Source: Limonium bicolor
Taxonomy: Eukaryota > Streptophyta > Magnoliopsida > Caryophyllales > Plumbaginaceae
Direction of reading: 5' to 3'
NCBI GenBank assembly: GCA_023374045.1
Contig: CM041779.1
Coordinates: forward strand, 147,189,485 to 147,253,484
DNA: 64,000 bases
Positions within the stretch are counted from its first letter, which is position 1. Each line of letters begins with the position of its first letter. Below, piece after piece: positions 10,760 through 21,508 of the stretch. A program made the translations under genes and the position numbers. The notes under the pieces are model-generated. The model was not told the DNA's origin and did not search any database. It saw only the letters and a list, made by a program, of their open reading frames with translations.

Positions 10760-11570
10760 TGTAGGATCGGGTGGCTAACTCAAACCAAAAGGTGTGAGTC
10801 TAAGAGTTGGTTTGACTCAATCAGCCCTCGAAGTGAGAAACACTCTGTGATGTAGAGGCACTCAATCGAATAAACTAAACTAATGAAGCGGAGGACTTTA
10901 GCGGTAATTGTAGCGAAACAATGTAAAGAGAGAAGGACTCTATGGAACTCAGCAGGATACACAAATAAGCTATTTCATTTCCTGGTCAAATAAAATAACT
11001 TACAAATGCCCACTAAGTAGAAGAGATCTACTTAGCGGTTTTCACTCACTTACCCAACACACTCTCTAATCAGAACAATGGTAAGTGTAATGAAACTAGG
11101 ACTTCCTAGGTAGAGTCTATCTTAAGGTGCTAACTGACTAGGTACGTATTCTCTCCTCTTTGGCTTACAATGCGATTCTCTTTTCTCTCTAAGCTCTGAA
11201 AATAATACTCAATGAAAGCACACCGAAAACTATCTATTACATGTCTTATTTATACTCTAAGTGTAGCAGCCAATCGAAGGAGTTAGTTCCGAAAATACCG
11301 GAACTAACTTAGTGGGCAACTTCCAACGGCTCTTACTTGGTCTTCTTACTTGGGCCGCGATCTTCGGTGTTGAGGAAGAGCTTTGTGACCGTTGAGGCGC
11401 TTAATGTGCTCCGAGTTGACTCCTGATTTTTCGCAACAGCATGGCAGACTCTGTGGAGTCTTCTTTGTTGCGCGGACTCCATCGCAGAGGCTTGGTCTTT
11501 GTGTCTGTCAAATGATGCTCGACTCTGTCGCGGTGAAAGGCTATCTCTGCAACACTCCGATGTCCCAACA
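10760..11570 (-). repeat. Sirevirus 5' LTR (811 bp)
   Basis: Direct repeat of 2221-3034 with the same TG...CA ends. On the minus strand this is the 5' LTR and should hold the promoter. It is followed by the duplication TCTTG and the resumed older LTR. Confidence 0.95.
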
Positions 11571-11575
11571 TCTTG
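11571..11575. repeat. Target-site duplication TCTTG, right
   Basis: Right copy of the 5-bp duplication flanking the Sirevirus; the interrupted older LTR resumes here. Confidence 0.9.
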
Positions 11576-11899
11576 TAATCGAGTAGTAGGGTGAGCGAGT
11601 GGAAAAAACTTAAACTCTAAGTATTGAATTAGTAAGGGGTTGCTAGGACAGTTGGGGAGAAATTAGTGGACTCATGGGAGACTGTAGACTGGAGGGGTTC
11701 TGTCTGGTAGAAGGGCTTGGTGAAGTCCTAAACTGTCCCAAGTCCATAGGTTAAGCAAGAAGGGGATTGAGTGAATTGCTAGGGTGTAATTCCTAGTCAA
11801 AAGACATTTCTAGTTTTAAGTACTTATTGTCTTCTATCTCAAAGCGATCTCGAGTTAACCACTGCATGACACGTCAACTACCTATCAGGGACATGTCAA
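11576..11899 (+). other. Remainder of older LTR and unassigned junction
   Basis: Sequence continuing from 2220 after excision of the Sirevirus and its duplication. I take it to be the rest of the older Sirevirus-like LTR, but its end and the junction with the Ty3 remnant are not visible. No gene seen. Confidence 0.35.
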
Positions 11900-12962
11900 G
11901 GAGTGTGAGTGACCTACATTGGGTCTCCCATGGACTTTGAAGGGAAATGATGCGGTGTGGGTGATTGTGGACCAACTCACTAAAAGCGTCCACCTTTTCT
12001 ACTAGTAAAGAAGACCTTCAGTCTTGAGCGGTTAGCTAAGATATATATTGATGAGATAGTCAGGTTGCATGGATTCCGGCAACCATTGTCTCTAATAGAG
12101 ACCTCACGTTTATGTCCTATTTGTAGAGTAGCCTGTATAAGACTTTGGGGAGTAAGCTAGCGTTCAGTTCCGCGTACTGCCCTTAGTCGGATGGCCAGAC
12201 AGAGAGGACTAACCAAATTTTGGAGGATATGATTTGGGCCTATGTGTTAGATTTCAAGGGTAGCTAGGATGAGTCTAACTCATATCCAGTTCACCTACAA
12301 CAGCTATTTTTAGTCCATCATTGGTATGACGTCTTTTGAGGCTCTGTACGGAAAGAAGTGTAGATCTTCTATCTGTTAGGATGATCTAAAGGAGAGAGAG
12401 TTATTAGGTCTAGATATTTTTCAAGACGACATGCATAAGATTCAGTCTATCAAGAAGCGTTTGCATGAAGCTCAAAGCCATCAAAAGAGTTATGCAGATT
12501 AGAGAAGGATACCTTTGGAGTTTCAGGTTGGCGATCATGTCTATTTGAAAGTGTCTCCAGTTAGAGGTGTCGTGATATTCAGGAAGAGTGGCAAGTTGAG
12601 CCCACGGTTAGTAGGCCCTTCCGAGATTTCAGAAAGAGTTTGAGGAGTGGCCTACCACCTGGCCATGTTGCCAGCTTTATCAACGATGCATAATGTCTTC
12701 CATGTGTTGATTTTGATATAATACGTTTTGGAACCATTACATGTGATTAATATTGGTCTGTTTTACTTGCGTGAGCATCTTTCTTTTAAGGCATTGCTAG
12801 TCAGGATTCTAGCATACAATGTGCATAAGCTCCAAAGTAAGATTTTTCCGATGGTAAAGGTTGTGTGGTCTGGTCAATCAAAGCGAGAGGCCACTTAGGA
12901 GCAGGAGGATGAGTTACGGTCCAAGTATCCCTTCCTTTTCAAGCTTTGTGGTACATCAATTT
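11900..12962 (+). pseudogene. Decayed Ty3 chromovirus integrase with chromodomain
   Basis: The plus strand gives integrase fragments with many stops and shifts: NDAVWVIVDQLTKSVHFL, LERLAKIYIDEIVRLHGF, MTSFEALYGKKCRS, LKERELLGLDIFQDDMHKI and FQVGDHVYLKVSP. The end is a chromodomain tail, PMVKVVWSGQSKREAT, stop, EQEDELRSKYPFLF. The order integrase then chromodomain, ending a short distance before the polypurine tract, points to a Tekay/Del-like chromovirus. The 5' part (gag, protease, RT) is absent. It cannot encode a working protein. Confidence 0.85.
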
Positions 12963-12981
12963 TTAAGGATGAAATTATTTT

Positions 12982-12992
12982 ATGAGGGGGAA
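12982..12992 (+). promoter_or_regulatory. Polypurine tract of the Ty3 remnant
   Basis: ATGAGGGGGAA directly before the LTR start TGTTATGATATACTGG. Confidence 0.8.
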
Positions 12993-13222
12993 TGTTATGA
13001 TATACTGGATTTTTACTTTTGGTTTTATAAGTGTTTGTATGTATATATGGATTCAGTTATATATGAACATAAGTTGGAGTAATTCATTTTAAGGTTGTTT
13101 TTATTATTGGAAGGTTGAAGGATAAGGTGGTAGTTTAGCCCAACCCGTCTCTAATTAGGGAGTAAGAAAATCAGGGTTTATTTCCTTTTCCACTCTCATT
13201 TCTGATTCATGCTCTGCACTAC

Positions 13223-13223
13223 G

Positions 13224-13260
<37 letters not shown>
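13223..13260 (+). repeat. CT microsatellite
   Basis: A run of CT dinucleotides with one G interruption inside the chromovirus LTR. Confidence 0.9.
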
Positions 13261-13261
<1 letters not shown>

Positions 13262-13858
13262 TTGCTCTTGTCAGTTGTTCATTGTGCGTGTTGTCTGATC
13301 AGTCGCTACGGAATCTGGTGTTTGAGCTCGTTGTCTCTACGAATCAGGTTTGAACTTATAGTTCTGGTGTTAGTAATTCATTCCCGGTTTGGTTGTCTTT
13401 AGTTTCTGGATTGTTTGCGTTGAGTCTCGGCTGTAGATCTATGGTACGCTTGCTGTTCTGGATTCAATGGTGATTGTAGATCTTTGAATTCGAGGTAGGT
13501 GGTAGATAGATTTAGTGCGGTATGTTCACCCATGGGGTTGGATTTAGGGAATTTGTTTCTATGTTTTATTGGTGATTTCTACTCTATTATTGATGGTTTC
13601 TGAACTCGCTTTTGCCGTTTTTTACCTATGCAAAACCTAATGGTTTCAACGTTTTCTATCTACTTTGCTATATTGACAACTTGTGTGCAAAATTGGTGCT
13701 TTCTACAAATGGATTCGGTAGTTTTGACGTGTTCGGACTTCCATCTGAACTTGCATGTTTGGACGGCCTGCAAGGACGCATTCTAGGATTTGAGTCTTGG
13801 AATTTGTCCGAACCACAAAAGGATTTTTCTTTAAACTTTTTCCAGACTTCCAAACTTA

Positions 13859-13995
13859 GACACAAGTCCAGAAAACTCTGTTTTAAGTCTCGACTTGTGT
13901 TCAGACTTCCAAGTCCGGACACAAGTCTGGACATCTCTGTTTTAAGTCTCAATTTGCGTCTAGACTTCCAGACTCAGACACAAGTTCGGACAACC
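13859..13995 (+). repeat. 59-bp tandem repeat inside the LTR
   Basis: GACACAAGT recurs at 13859, 13918 and 13977, a period of 59 bp, with CTCTGTTTTAAGTCTC inside each full unit. It explains the 131-residue open frame here, which I do not regard as a gene. Confidence 0.8.
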
Positions 13996-14842
13996 CTCAT
14001 AGTTTGACTAAAATATTCTTTGGACCTCCGTTTTATCCTCTGATTTCATGTGATCCCCAACGACTATATAAAATATTTTGCCATGTTAAATATGCGTAAA
14101 TACACATTTCGGTTCTAAAAGTGTACTTTTATTTTGAGACCTAGTTTCTTTGCGTTATGAGCCGTGGATGGCTGGATCGAGCTATCTTGTAGAATACTGA
14201 GTAGGATGTCCTTTTATTCTGTTATACAAACACTCTCTTCGTTTCTATTCTGGGACCAATGGCTTATTGGTCTTTGGATCATTTCTGCGTTGTCGAGGAT
14301 TTTTTGATCCATTGGTCTTAGAACTTTGTGTGTGTGCTTTGAGCTAGTGTCTCACTCTGTTTTGATTTCTCTGAATTATTCTGCTAAGTGAAGCTTTGGC
14401 TCCAGCTCTATTTTATGTGCATTTTTCAGCTTTGGCATATGATTTTCTGCTTTGCAAAGGCTAAATGGTTTTAGTATACGTATATAGCCTATTATTATAT
14501 GTTACTTATAATATTTTGAGCATGGTTTTTTGATGAAGTTTGCTACCTACTGAGCCATGGTTGCTCACTTCTTCTTACTAATCATCTTACAGATTGACCA
14601 GCGAAGACTTTTCTGCTTAGCGTTTTGACGCACTTTGACTTTTCTTGTATCCTAGCCTTTTGTCTATTTTGATATGACATTACGTTCTGAGGTACTTTGT
14701 AAACTTTTGCTTTTATATATTAGTACAAGTATTTCTTATGGTTTAATCGTGGTTCGGTTAGTAGCTTTGCGCTCTCCTAGTTAGTATAGCACGCAGCGTG
14801 TTTTGGCCTTAGAACTAACCCCATTTTTGGGTCATTACAACA

Positions 14843-16525
14843 GATCCATTTATGTACTCTTGGATTCTGAGATCTATGATTGAACCTGGTTTTTTTCAAG
14901 AGTAATCTTGATGTATTGATGAAGTCGGGTGGGCATATGATTCAACATGGTTACCTTGAAGAAACTTTATTGCCTCTTTCTTTGCCCTAAAGCACTCATG
15001 TAATTCACATGGACACCATGTTTTGTTGGTATAAAATGTTGCATGGCATTAAGAGACATGGAATTGTTGGCTCGAAACTCAAGTAAAACCTTTCTCATTG
15101 CTGACCTAGATGTGGCAGCAGGTTTTTCAGATTATGTTGAACAAGTACGCTCCTCTTTGATTTTATTGATCGTGAGAGTGACGTTATTGGCCAATAGAGA
15201 CACATGTAGATGCCACTGACAAGTGTCAAGGTTACATAGAACGATGTACTTCCATGGATCATTTGCTTCCCTCCTGTGCAATTCTATCCCTTCTTGTATA
15301 AAAAGTCCTCCATAACTTCTCTTATTATATCCTTGTTCAAAAATACTTGACAAGGTTCTAGTCTGATTGATCCATCAGGCTACAACTCGAAGTCTTTACC
15401 ATCTCTTAGGTACTTTTCATCATTCAAAACACCTTCATCTTCATCACCTGAAAAGCACCCACCATCTAAATCAAACTACTCAACGTCTACGTCATCATAG
15501 ACATTATCATTCCCAGACTCTGAGTCGTTATCTTCAAATGTACTAAAACCTTGGTTTTCATCAGATTTTTGATCCCCAAGAGTCCTTTGAAAGTGGGAAT
15601 TTGGGTCATATGTTTGTTCTTCTTTGTTTCTGTCGCTCTATATGGTGAAGGTGTTATCAGCACTTGTAGGGACAATATGTAATTCATAATTCCTAGATGT
15701 GCTCGTATCCACTACTGCATTGTTAGACGCATTATTATGATTAGAAGATACCCTGGGGCTGGATAATGTGGGCGAGGCCGATCAAAAGGGCTCAATAAAT
15801 TTAGTTGGCCTAGGAGTACCTTCAGACTTTTTGGGAACAAAATGAGGTGGTATTTAAGGGACTGAATAAGGCACAAAGGGCTGATTGGAGCTTGATCCAT
15901 GAATAAGGTTAAGACCTCGTGGGCTGCTGGATCATGGTTTGTGGTTGTTGATCTTTGGGGGGGGAGGGGGGGCTGATGTAATGTTAGATGATTCACTAAA
16001 GTATGAGGTAAAGGTGGAGGTGGAGGAGGAGCTGGAGGAGTTTGTGTTTGAGGATATCTGTCTTGGGAAGGCTGTGTTTGTGGTGGTGAAGTATGATATA
16101 TCACTTCTTGATCATTTAAGCAGTGAAGTTCATATGCATCAAATTGAAAGATTCCTTGCTCACTTTTGCAATGGGTAGTGTCTAGAGTTTAATTTGCGTC
16201 TGCCAACCAGTTTTTATATGTGGACATCAAGTCTCATGTGTCCTTAGCCCCATCTTCTACAATTACTTCAATCAATTCTTTTCCATCAAACAATGAGAGC
16301 ATGTTCATGATTTATCTATCAGGTCAAATCTTTATGTTTTTCTGGCTCTTTGGATGTTTGTACAGGAATTTAGGATGTTTCAACACTTCCACACAGCTCT
16401 GCTCCTTAAGATATTAAGACAATCATCAACCAGTTCTATCGAAGAGTATCTATCTAGATAAAATGGCATACCCATCTTGTATCTATCACTCTTATAAACA
16501 ACTTCATTATGCCCCTCCATTGCTG
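14843..16525 (-). pseudogene. Decayed MULE transposase, N-terminal half
   Basis: On the minus strand from 16525: a PB1-like start region (VVYKSDRYKMGMPFYL, then MLSLFDGKELIEVIVEDG), a Pro-rich linker (about 16100-15900), and a MuDR-type DNA-binding region at 15353-15132 (KRSYGGLFIQEGIELHR, WKYIVLCNLDTCQWHLHVSL). A stretch before the DDE core follows at about 14950-14860 (GNHVESYAHP, KKPGSIIDL), comparable to GDWVESYAQLP and IPGSVVNL in the intact transposase at 28063. It is cut at 14843 by the chromovirus LTR, so the DDE core is missing. Multiple stops and shifts make it dead. It is a different, older family from the giant MULE that split its 5' side. Confidence 0.75.
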
Positions 16526-16711
16526 TCAAACACAATTTCCAGACAGACACAATTAAATATCAAAGAATATAATGAAGCGTAAAGAAATACAACTACAAGC
16601 AACCTAATACATATGCATAACATATTCACATAAGTAGTGTCAAACAGTGTCAAAACAGAGTCGAATGCATCATAAATCCTAAAAACATACAATAAAAAAT
16701 CACCAACCGAA
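16526..16711. other. 5' flank of the decayed MULE, left of the giant MULE
   Basis: AT-rich, no gene seen. Together with 31256-32230 it formed one stretch before the giant MULE inserted, probably the promoter side and end of the older MULE. Confidence 0.5.
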
Positions 16712-16720
16712 ACACAATCG
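16712..16720. repeat. 9-bp target-site duplication ACACAATCG, left
   Basis: Identical to 31247-31255. Nine base pairs is the typical Mutator duplication size. Confidence 0.95.
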
Positions 16721-16961
16721 GGAAAATTTTCATAAAAATACCGAATTAAAAAAAAAATTACATGCGGTGGTCGTTTTTGAAAAAAATTACGCGGGTGTAC
16801 CAACCCCTTGCAAAGAAGCAGCCCCGGTACTGTGGCAGCTTGCCAGAAACCGCCCCGAAAGCACGGCGGCTTCTGAATTTTTTTTCTGGAAGCAGCCACG
16901 GGTTTGGGGCGGTTTCTGACTTATCTGCTGGAAACCGCCATGACATTGGGGCGGCTTCTTT
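16721..16961 (+). repeat. Left terminal inverted repeat (241 bp)
   Basis: Inverted copy of 31006-31246, with a single difference noticed by eye (GTGTACCAACC against GTGTATCAACC). The outer 50 bp are AT-rich; the inner part is GC-rich and built from alternating GAARCCGCC and GGCGGYTTC motifs. It should hold the transposase binding site. Confidence 0.95.
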
Positions 16962-17097
16962 ACATTTTTTCCCTTATCCGGAAATCCAGCCGACCAATCA
17001 CAGCCGTCGGTCGCTGGATCGCACGGACCCCACTTATCCATACATTTGCAAAGAAAACCGCCCCGATTCCAAGGCTCCTTCCAGTAGGTTTTTTTTC

Positions 17098-17104
17098 TAT
17101 AAAA
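17098..17104 (+). promoter_or_regulatory. TATA box of the PMD gene
   Basis: CTATAAAAA, followed by a C-rich plant-type leader (CCCACCCAATCTCACCC) and a splice donor about 90 bp downstream. Confidence 0.6.
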
Positions 17105-17124
17105 ACCCACCCAATCTCACCCAT

Positions 17125-17188
17125 TCTCCCCACATTTCTCACACAAAACACTCCTCAAACTTCATTCTCTCTCTCGAATTTGGAACAA
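17125..17188 (+). other. Probable non-coding first exon of the PMD gene
   Basis: C/T-rich leader between the TATA box and a good donor site, GTAAGT at 17189-17194. It has no ATG. The matching acceptor (TTATGTAG at 21501-21508) directly precedes the PMD start codon. The exact transcript start is a guess. Confidence 0.5.
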
Positions 17189-17329
17189 GTAAGTTCCATT
17201 ATAATTTTTTTTTTGTTGTTGTTTATTTATTAGTGCTTAATTTTTATGATAATTATATTCATTATTTTTAGTGTTTAAATTGTTTATTAAGTTGTATTTA
17301 ACTCTTCTACCTTCTTTATTCATTCTATG

Positions 17330-20300
17330 TTTTTGTAAGTTTATCATTATTCCTCCCAATGTTATAATGTTTTGTAATTTTTTTACATTTATAATTGCCA
17401 CTAACCCCATTTAAATTCGTAATTATATTTACCCATTTTTTTATGAGTTACAAAATCACCAATTTTGGTGGTTTATGCATTAAATAATTATGCTATTATG
17501 TTATAATGTTTTGTAATTTTTTTACATTTATAATTGCCACTAACCCCATTTAAATTCGTAATTATTTACCCATTTTTTATGAGTTACAAACTCACCAATT
17601 TTGGTGGTTTTATGCATTAAATAATTATGCTATTATTGTTATAATGTTCTGTAATTTTTTTACATTTATAATTGCCACTAACCCTCGTAATTATATTTAC
17701 CCATTTTTTATGAGTTACAAAATCACCAATTTTGGTGGTTTTATGCATTAAATAATTATGTATTATTGTTATAATGTATGCAATTTTTTTTACATTTATA
17801 ATTGCCATTAATCCCTTTTAAATTCGTAATTATATCTACCCATTTTTTATGAGTTACAAAATCACCAATTTTGGTGGTTTATGCATTAAATAATTATGCT
17901 ATTAGTTATGATGTTATGCAATTTTTTTACATTTATAATTGCCACTAACCCCATTTAAATTCGTAATTATGTTTACCCATTTTTTTATGAGTTACAAAAT
18001 CACCAATTTTGGTGGTTTTATGCATTAAATAATTATGCTATTATTGTTATGATGTTATGCAATTTTTTTTACATTATAATTGCCACTAACCCCATTAAAT
18101 TCGTAATTATGTTTACCCATTTTTTTATGAGTTACAAAATCACCAATTTTGGTGGTTTTATCATTAAATAATTATGCTATTATTGTTATAATGTTATGCA
18201 ATTTTTTTACATTTATAATTGCCATTAATCCCTTTTAAATTCGTAATTATATCTACCCATTTTTTATGAGTTACAAAATCACCAATTTTGGTGGTTTTAT
18301 GCATTAAATAATTATGCTATTATTGTTATGATGTTATGCAATTTTTTTTACATTTATAATTGCCACTAACCCCATTTAAATTCGTAATTATGTTTACCCA
18401 TTTTTTATGAGTTACAAAATCACCAATTTTGGTGGTTTATGCATTAAATAATTATGCTTATTGTTATGATGTTATGCAATTTTTTTACATTTATAATTGC
18501 CATTAATCCCTTTTAAATTCGTAATTATGTTTACCCATTTTTTTATGAGTTACAAAATCACCAATTTTGGTGGTTTTATGCATTAAATAATTATGCTATT
18601 ATTGTTATGATGTATGCAATTTTTTTACATTATAATTGCCACTAACCCCATTTAAATTCGTAATTATGTTACCCATTTTTTATGAGTTACAAAATCACCA
18701 ATTTTGGTGGTTTTATGCATTAAATAATTATGCTATTATTGTTATGATGTTATGCAATTTTTTTACATTTATAATTGCCACTAACCCCATTTAAATTCGT
18801 AATTATGTTTACCCATTTTTATGAGTTACAAAATCACCAATTTGGTGGTTTTATGCATTAAATAATTATGCTATTATTGTTATGATGTTATGCAATTTTT
18901 TTACATTTATAATTGCCACTAACCCCTTTTAAATCGTAATTATATCTACCCATTTTTTTATGAGTTACAAAATCACCAATTTTGGTGGTTTTATGCATTA
19001 AATAATTATGTATTATTGTTATAATGTTATGCAATTTTTTTTACATTTATAATTGCCATTAATCCCTTTTAAATTCGTAATTATATCTACCCATTTTTTT
19101 ATGAGTTACAAAATCACCAATTTTGGTGGTTTTATGCATTAAATAATTATGCTATTATAGTTATGATGTTATGCAATTTTTTTACATTTATAATTGCCAC
19201 TAACCCCATTTAAATTCGTAATTATGTTTACCCATTTTTTATGAGTTACAAAATCACCAATTTTGGTGGTTTTATGCATTAAATAATTATGCTATATTGT
19301 TATGATGTTATGCAATTTTTTTTACATTTATAATTGCCACTAACCCATTAAATTCGTAATTATGTTTACCCATTTTTTTATGAGTTACAAAATCACCAAT
19401 TTTGGTGGTTTGATGCATTAAATAATTATGCTATTATTGTTATAATGTTATGCAATTTTTTTACATTTATAATTGCCATTAACCCTTTTAAATTCGTAAT
19501 TATATTACCCATTTTTTATGAGTACAAAATCACCAATTTTGGTGGTTTTATGCACTAAATAATATGCTATTATTGTTATGATGTTATGCAATTTTTTTAC
19601 ATTATAATTGCCACTAACCCCATTTAAATTCGTAATATGTTTACCCATTTTTTTATGAGTTACAAAATCACCAATTTTGGTGGTTTTATGCATTAAATAA
19701 TTATGCTATTATTGTTATGATGTTATGCAATTTTTTTTACATTATAATTGCCCATTAATCCCTTTTAAATTCGTAATTATATTTACCCATTTTTATGAGT
19801 TACTAAATCACCAATTTTGGTGGTTTTATGCATTAAATAATTATGCTATTATTGTTATGATGTTATGCAATTTTTTTACATTTATAATTGCCACTAACCC
19901 CATTTAAATTCGTAATTAGTTTACCCATTTTTTATGAGTTACAAAATCACCTTTGGTGGTTTTATGCATTAAATAATTATGCTATTATTGTTATGATGTT
20001 ATGCAATTTTTTTACATTATAATTGCCACTAACCCCATTTAAATTCGTAATTATTTACCCATTTTTTTATGAGTTACAAATCACCAATTTTGGTGGTTTA
20101 TGCATTAAATAATTATGCTATTATTGTTATGATGTTATGCAATTTTTTTTACATTTATAATTGCCACTAACCCCTTTTAAATTCGTAATTATATCTACCC
20201 ATTTTTTTATGAGTTACAAAATCACCAATTTTGGGGTTTTATGCATTAAATAATTATGCTATTATTGTTATAATGTTATGCAATTTTTTTACATTTATAA

Positions 20301-21425
20301 TTGCCATTAATCCCTTTTAAATTCGTAATTATATCTACCCATTTTTATGAGTTACAAAATCACCAATTTTGGTGGTTTTATGCATTAAATAATTATGCTA
20401 TTATTGTTATGATGTTATGCAATTTTTTTACATTTATAATTGCCACTAACCCCATTTAAATTCGTAATTATGTTTACCCATTTTTTATGAGTTACAAAAT
20501 CACCAATTTTGGTGGTTTTATGCATTAAATAATTATGCTATTATTGTTATGATGTTATGCAATTTTTTTACATTTATAATTGCCACTAACCCTTTTAAAT
20601 TCGTAATATATCTACCCATTTTTTTATGAGTTACAAAATCACCAATTTTGGTGGTTTTATGCATTAAATAATTATGCTATTATTGTATAATGTTATGCAA
20701 TTTTTTTACATTTATAATTGCCATTAATCCCTTTTAAATTCGTAATTATATCTACCCATTTTTTATGAGTTACAAAATCACCAATTTTAGTGGTTTTATG
20801 CATTAAATAATTATGCTATTATTGTTATGATGTTATGCAATTTTTTTTACATTTATAATTGTCACTAACCCATTAAATTCGTAATTATGTTTACCCATTT
20901 TTTTATGAGTTACAAAATCACCAATTTTGGTGGTTTTATGCATTATAATTATGCTATTATTGTTATAATGTTATGCAATTTTTTTACATTTATAATTGCC
21001 ATTAACCCTTTAAATTCGTAATTATATCTACCATTTTTTTATGAGTTACAAAATCACCAATTTTGGTGGTTTTATGCATTAAATAATTATGCTATTATGT
21101 TATAATGTTATGCAATTTTTTTTACATTTATAATGCCATTAATCCCTTTTAAATTCGTAATATATCTACCCATTTTTTTATGAGTTACAAAATCACCAAT
21201 TTGGTGGTTTTATGCATAATAATTATGCATTATTGTTATGATGTTATGCAATTTTTTTACATTTATAATTGCCACTAACCCATTTAAATTCGTAATTATG
21301 TTTACCCATTTTTTTATGAGTTACAAAATCACCAATTTTGGTGGTTTTATGCATTAAAAATTATGCTATATTTGTTATGATGTTATGCAATTTTTTTTAC
21401 ATTATAATTGCCATAACCCCATTTA
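17330..21425 (+). repeat. 138-bp satellite array, about 30 copies
   Basis: Period about 138 bp. Each unit contains ACAAAATCACCAATTTTGG, GCATTAAATAATTATGC, TTGTTATGATGTTATGCAA and ACATTTATAATTGCC. The core CACCAATTTTGGTG is a short inverted repeat. Counting one landmark (TTGCCA..AA) I find 30 units. Two variants alternate irregularly: CACTAACCCCATTTAAA with GTTTACCC, and CATTAATCCCTTTTAAA with ATCTACCC, with some hybrids, so amplification involved more than one unit at a time. Copies differ largely by one-base indels in homopolymers. The array lies between the probable non-coding first exon of the PMD gene and its start codon. Confidence 0.97.
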
Positions 21426-21508
21426 ACTATGCTTTGGATGCCTTTAACATTTGTAGTACTATTTACAATGTTATGTCTATTAATTTTCTATGTCCTATGT
21501 TTATGTAG

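Larger units (their letters stand above)
2221..11570 (-). mobile_element. Near-complete Sirevirus (Ty1/Copia) retrotransposon
   Basis: A 9,350-bp element read on the minus strand. Its two LTRs are direct repeats with TG...CA ends (2221-3034 and 10760-11570), flanked by the 5-bp duplication TCTTG. The tRNA-iMet primer site is next to the 5' LTR (10746-10757) and a polypurine tract is next to the 3' LTR (3035-3044). Gene order on the minus strand is gag, protease, integrase, RT, RNase H, then an env-like ORF. Integrase before RT makes it Copia. Sirevirus is supported by the coiled-coil gag extension, the second zinc knuckle, repeated polypurine tracts and the env-like ORF. Several frameshifts break the polyprotein, but the LTRs show few substitutions, so insertion is recent and some breaks may be sequence errors. 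Confidence 0.93.
12993..14842 (+). repeat. Chromovirus 3' LTR (about 1.85 kb)
   Basis: Starts TGTTATGATATA after the polypurine tract and ends CATTACAACA. It contains a CT microsatellite and 59-bp repeats. Blocks at about 13260-13545 and 14150-14590 have counterparts at about 33190-33475 and 34520-34990, for example ATTTCTGCGTTGTC and GGTAGGTGGTAGA. The right flank (14843 on) is a decayed MULE, so this copy landed in, or now truncates, that gene. Confidence 0.8.

Noticed and set aside
13612..14007. 131-residue open frame
   Set aside because: Lies in a chromovirus LTR and covers a 59-bp repeat; no domain.
16762..17271. Overlapping open frames of 107-169 residues in and beside the left TIR
   Set aside because: They arise from GC-rich inverted-repeat sequence open on both strands and recur in mirror form at 30945-31335; no domain.
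17330..21425. Possible CRISPR-like or centromeric array
   Set aside because: Continuous tandem units without spacers in a plant transposon, so not CRISPR. A centromeric role cannot be judged; the array ends inside the element.
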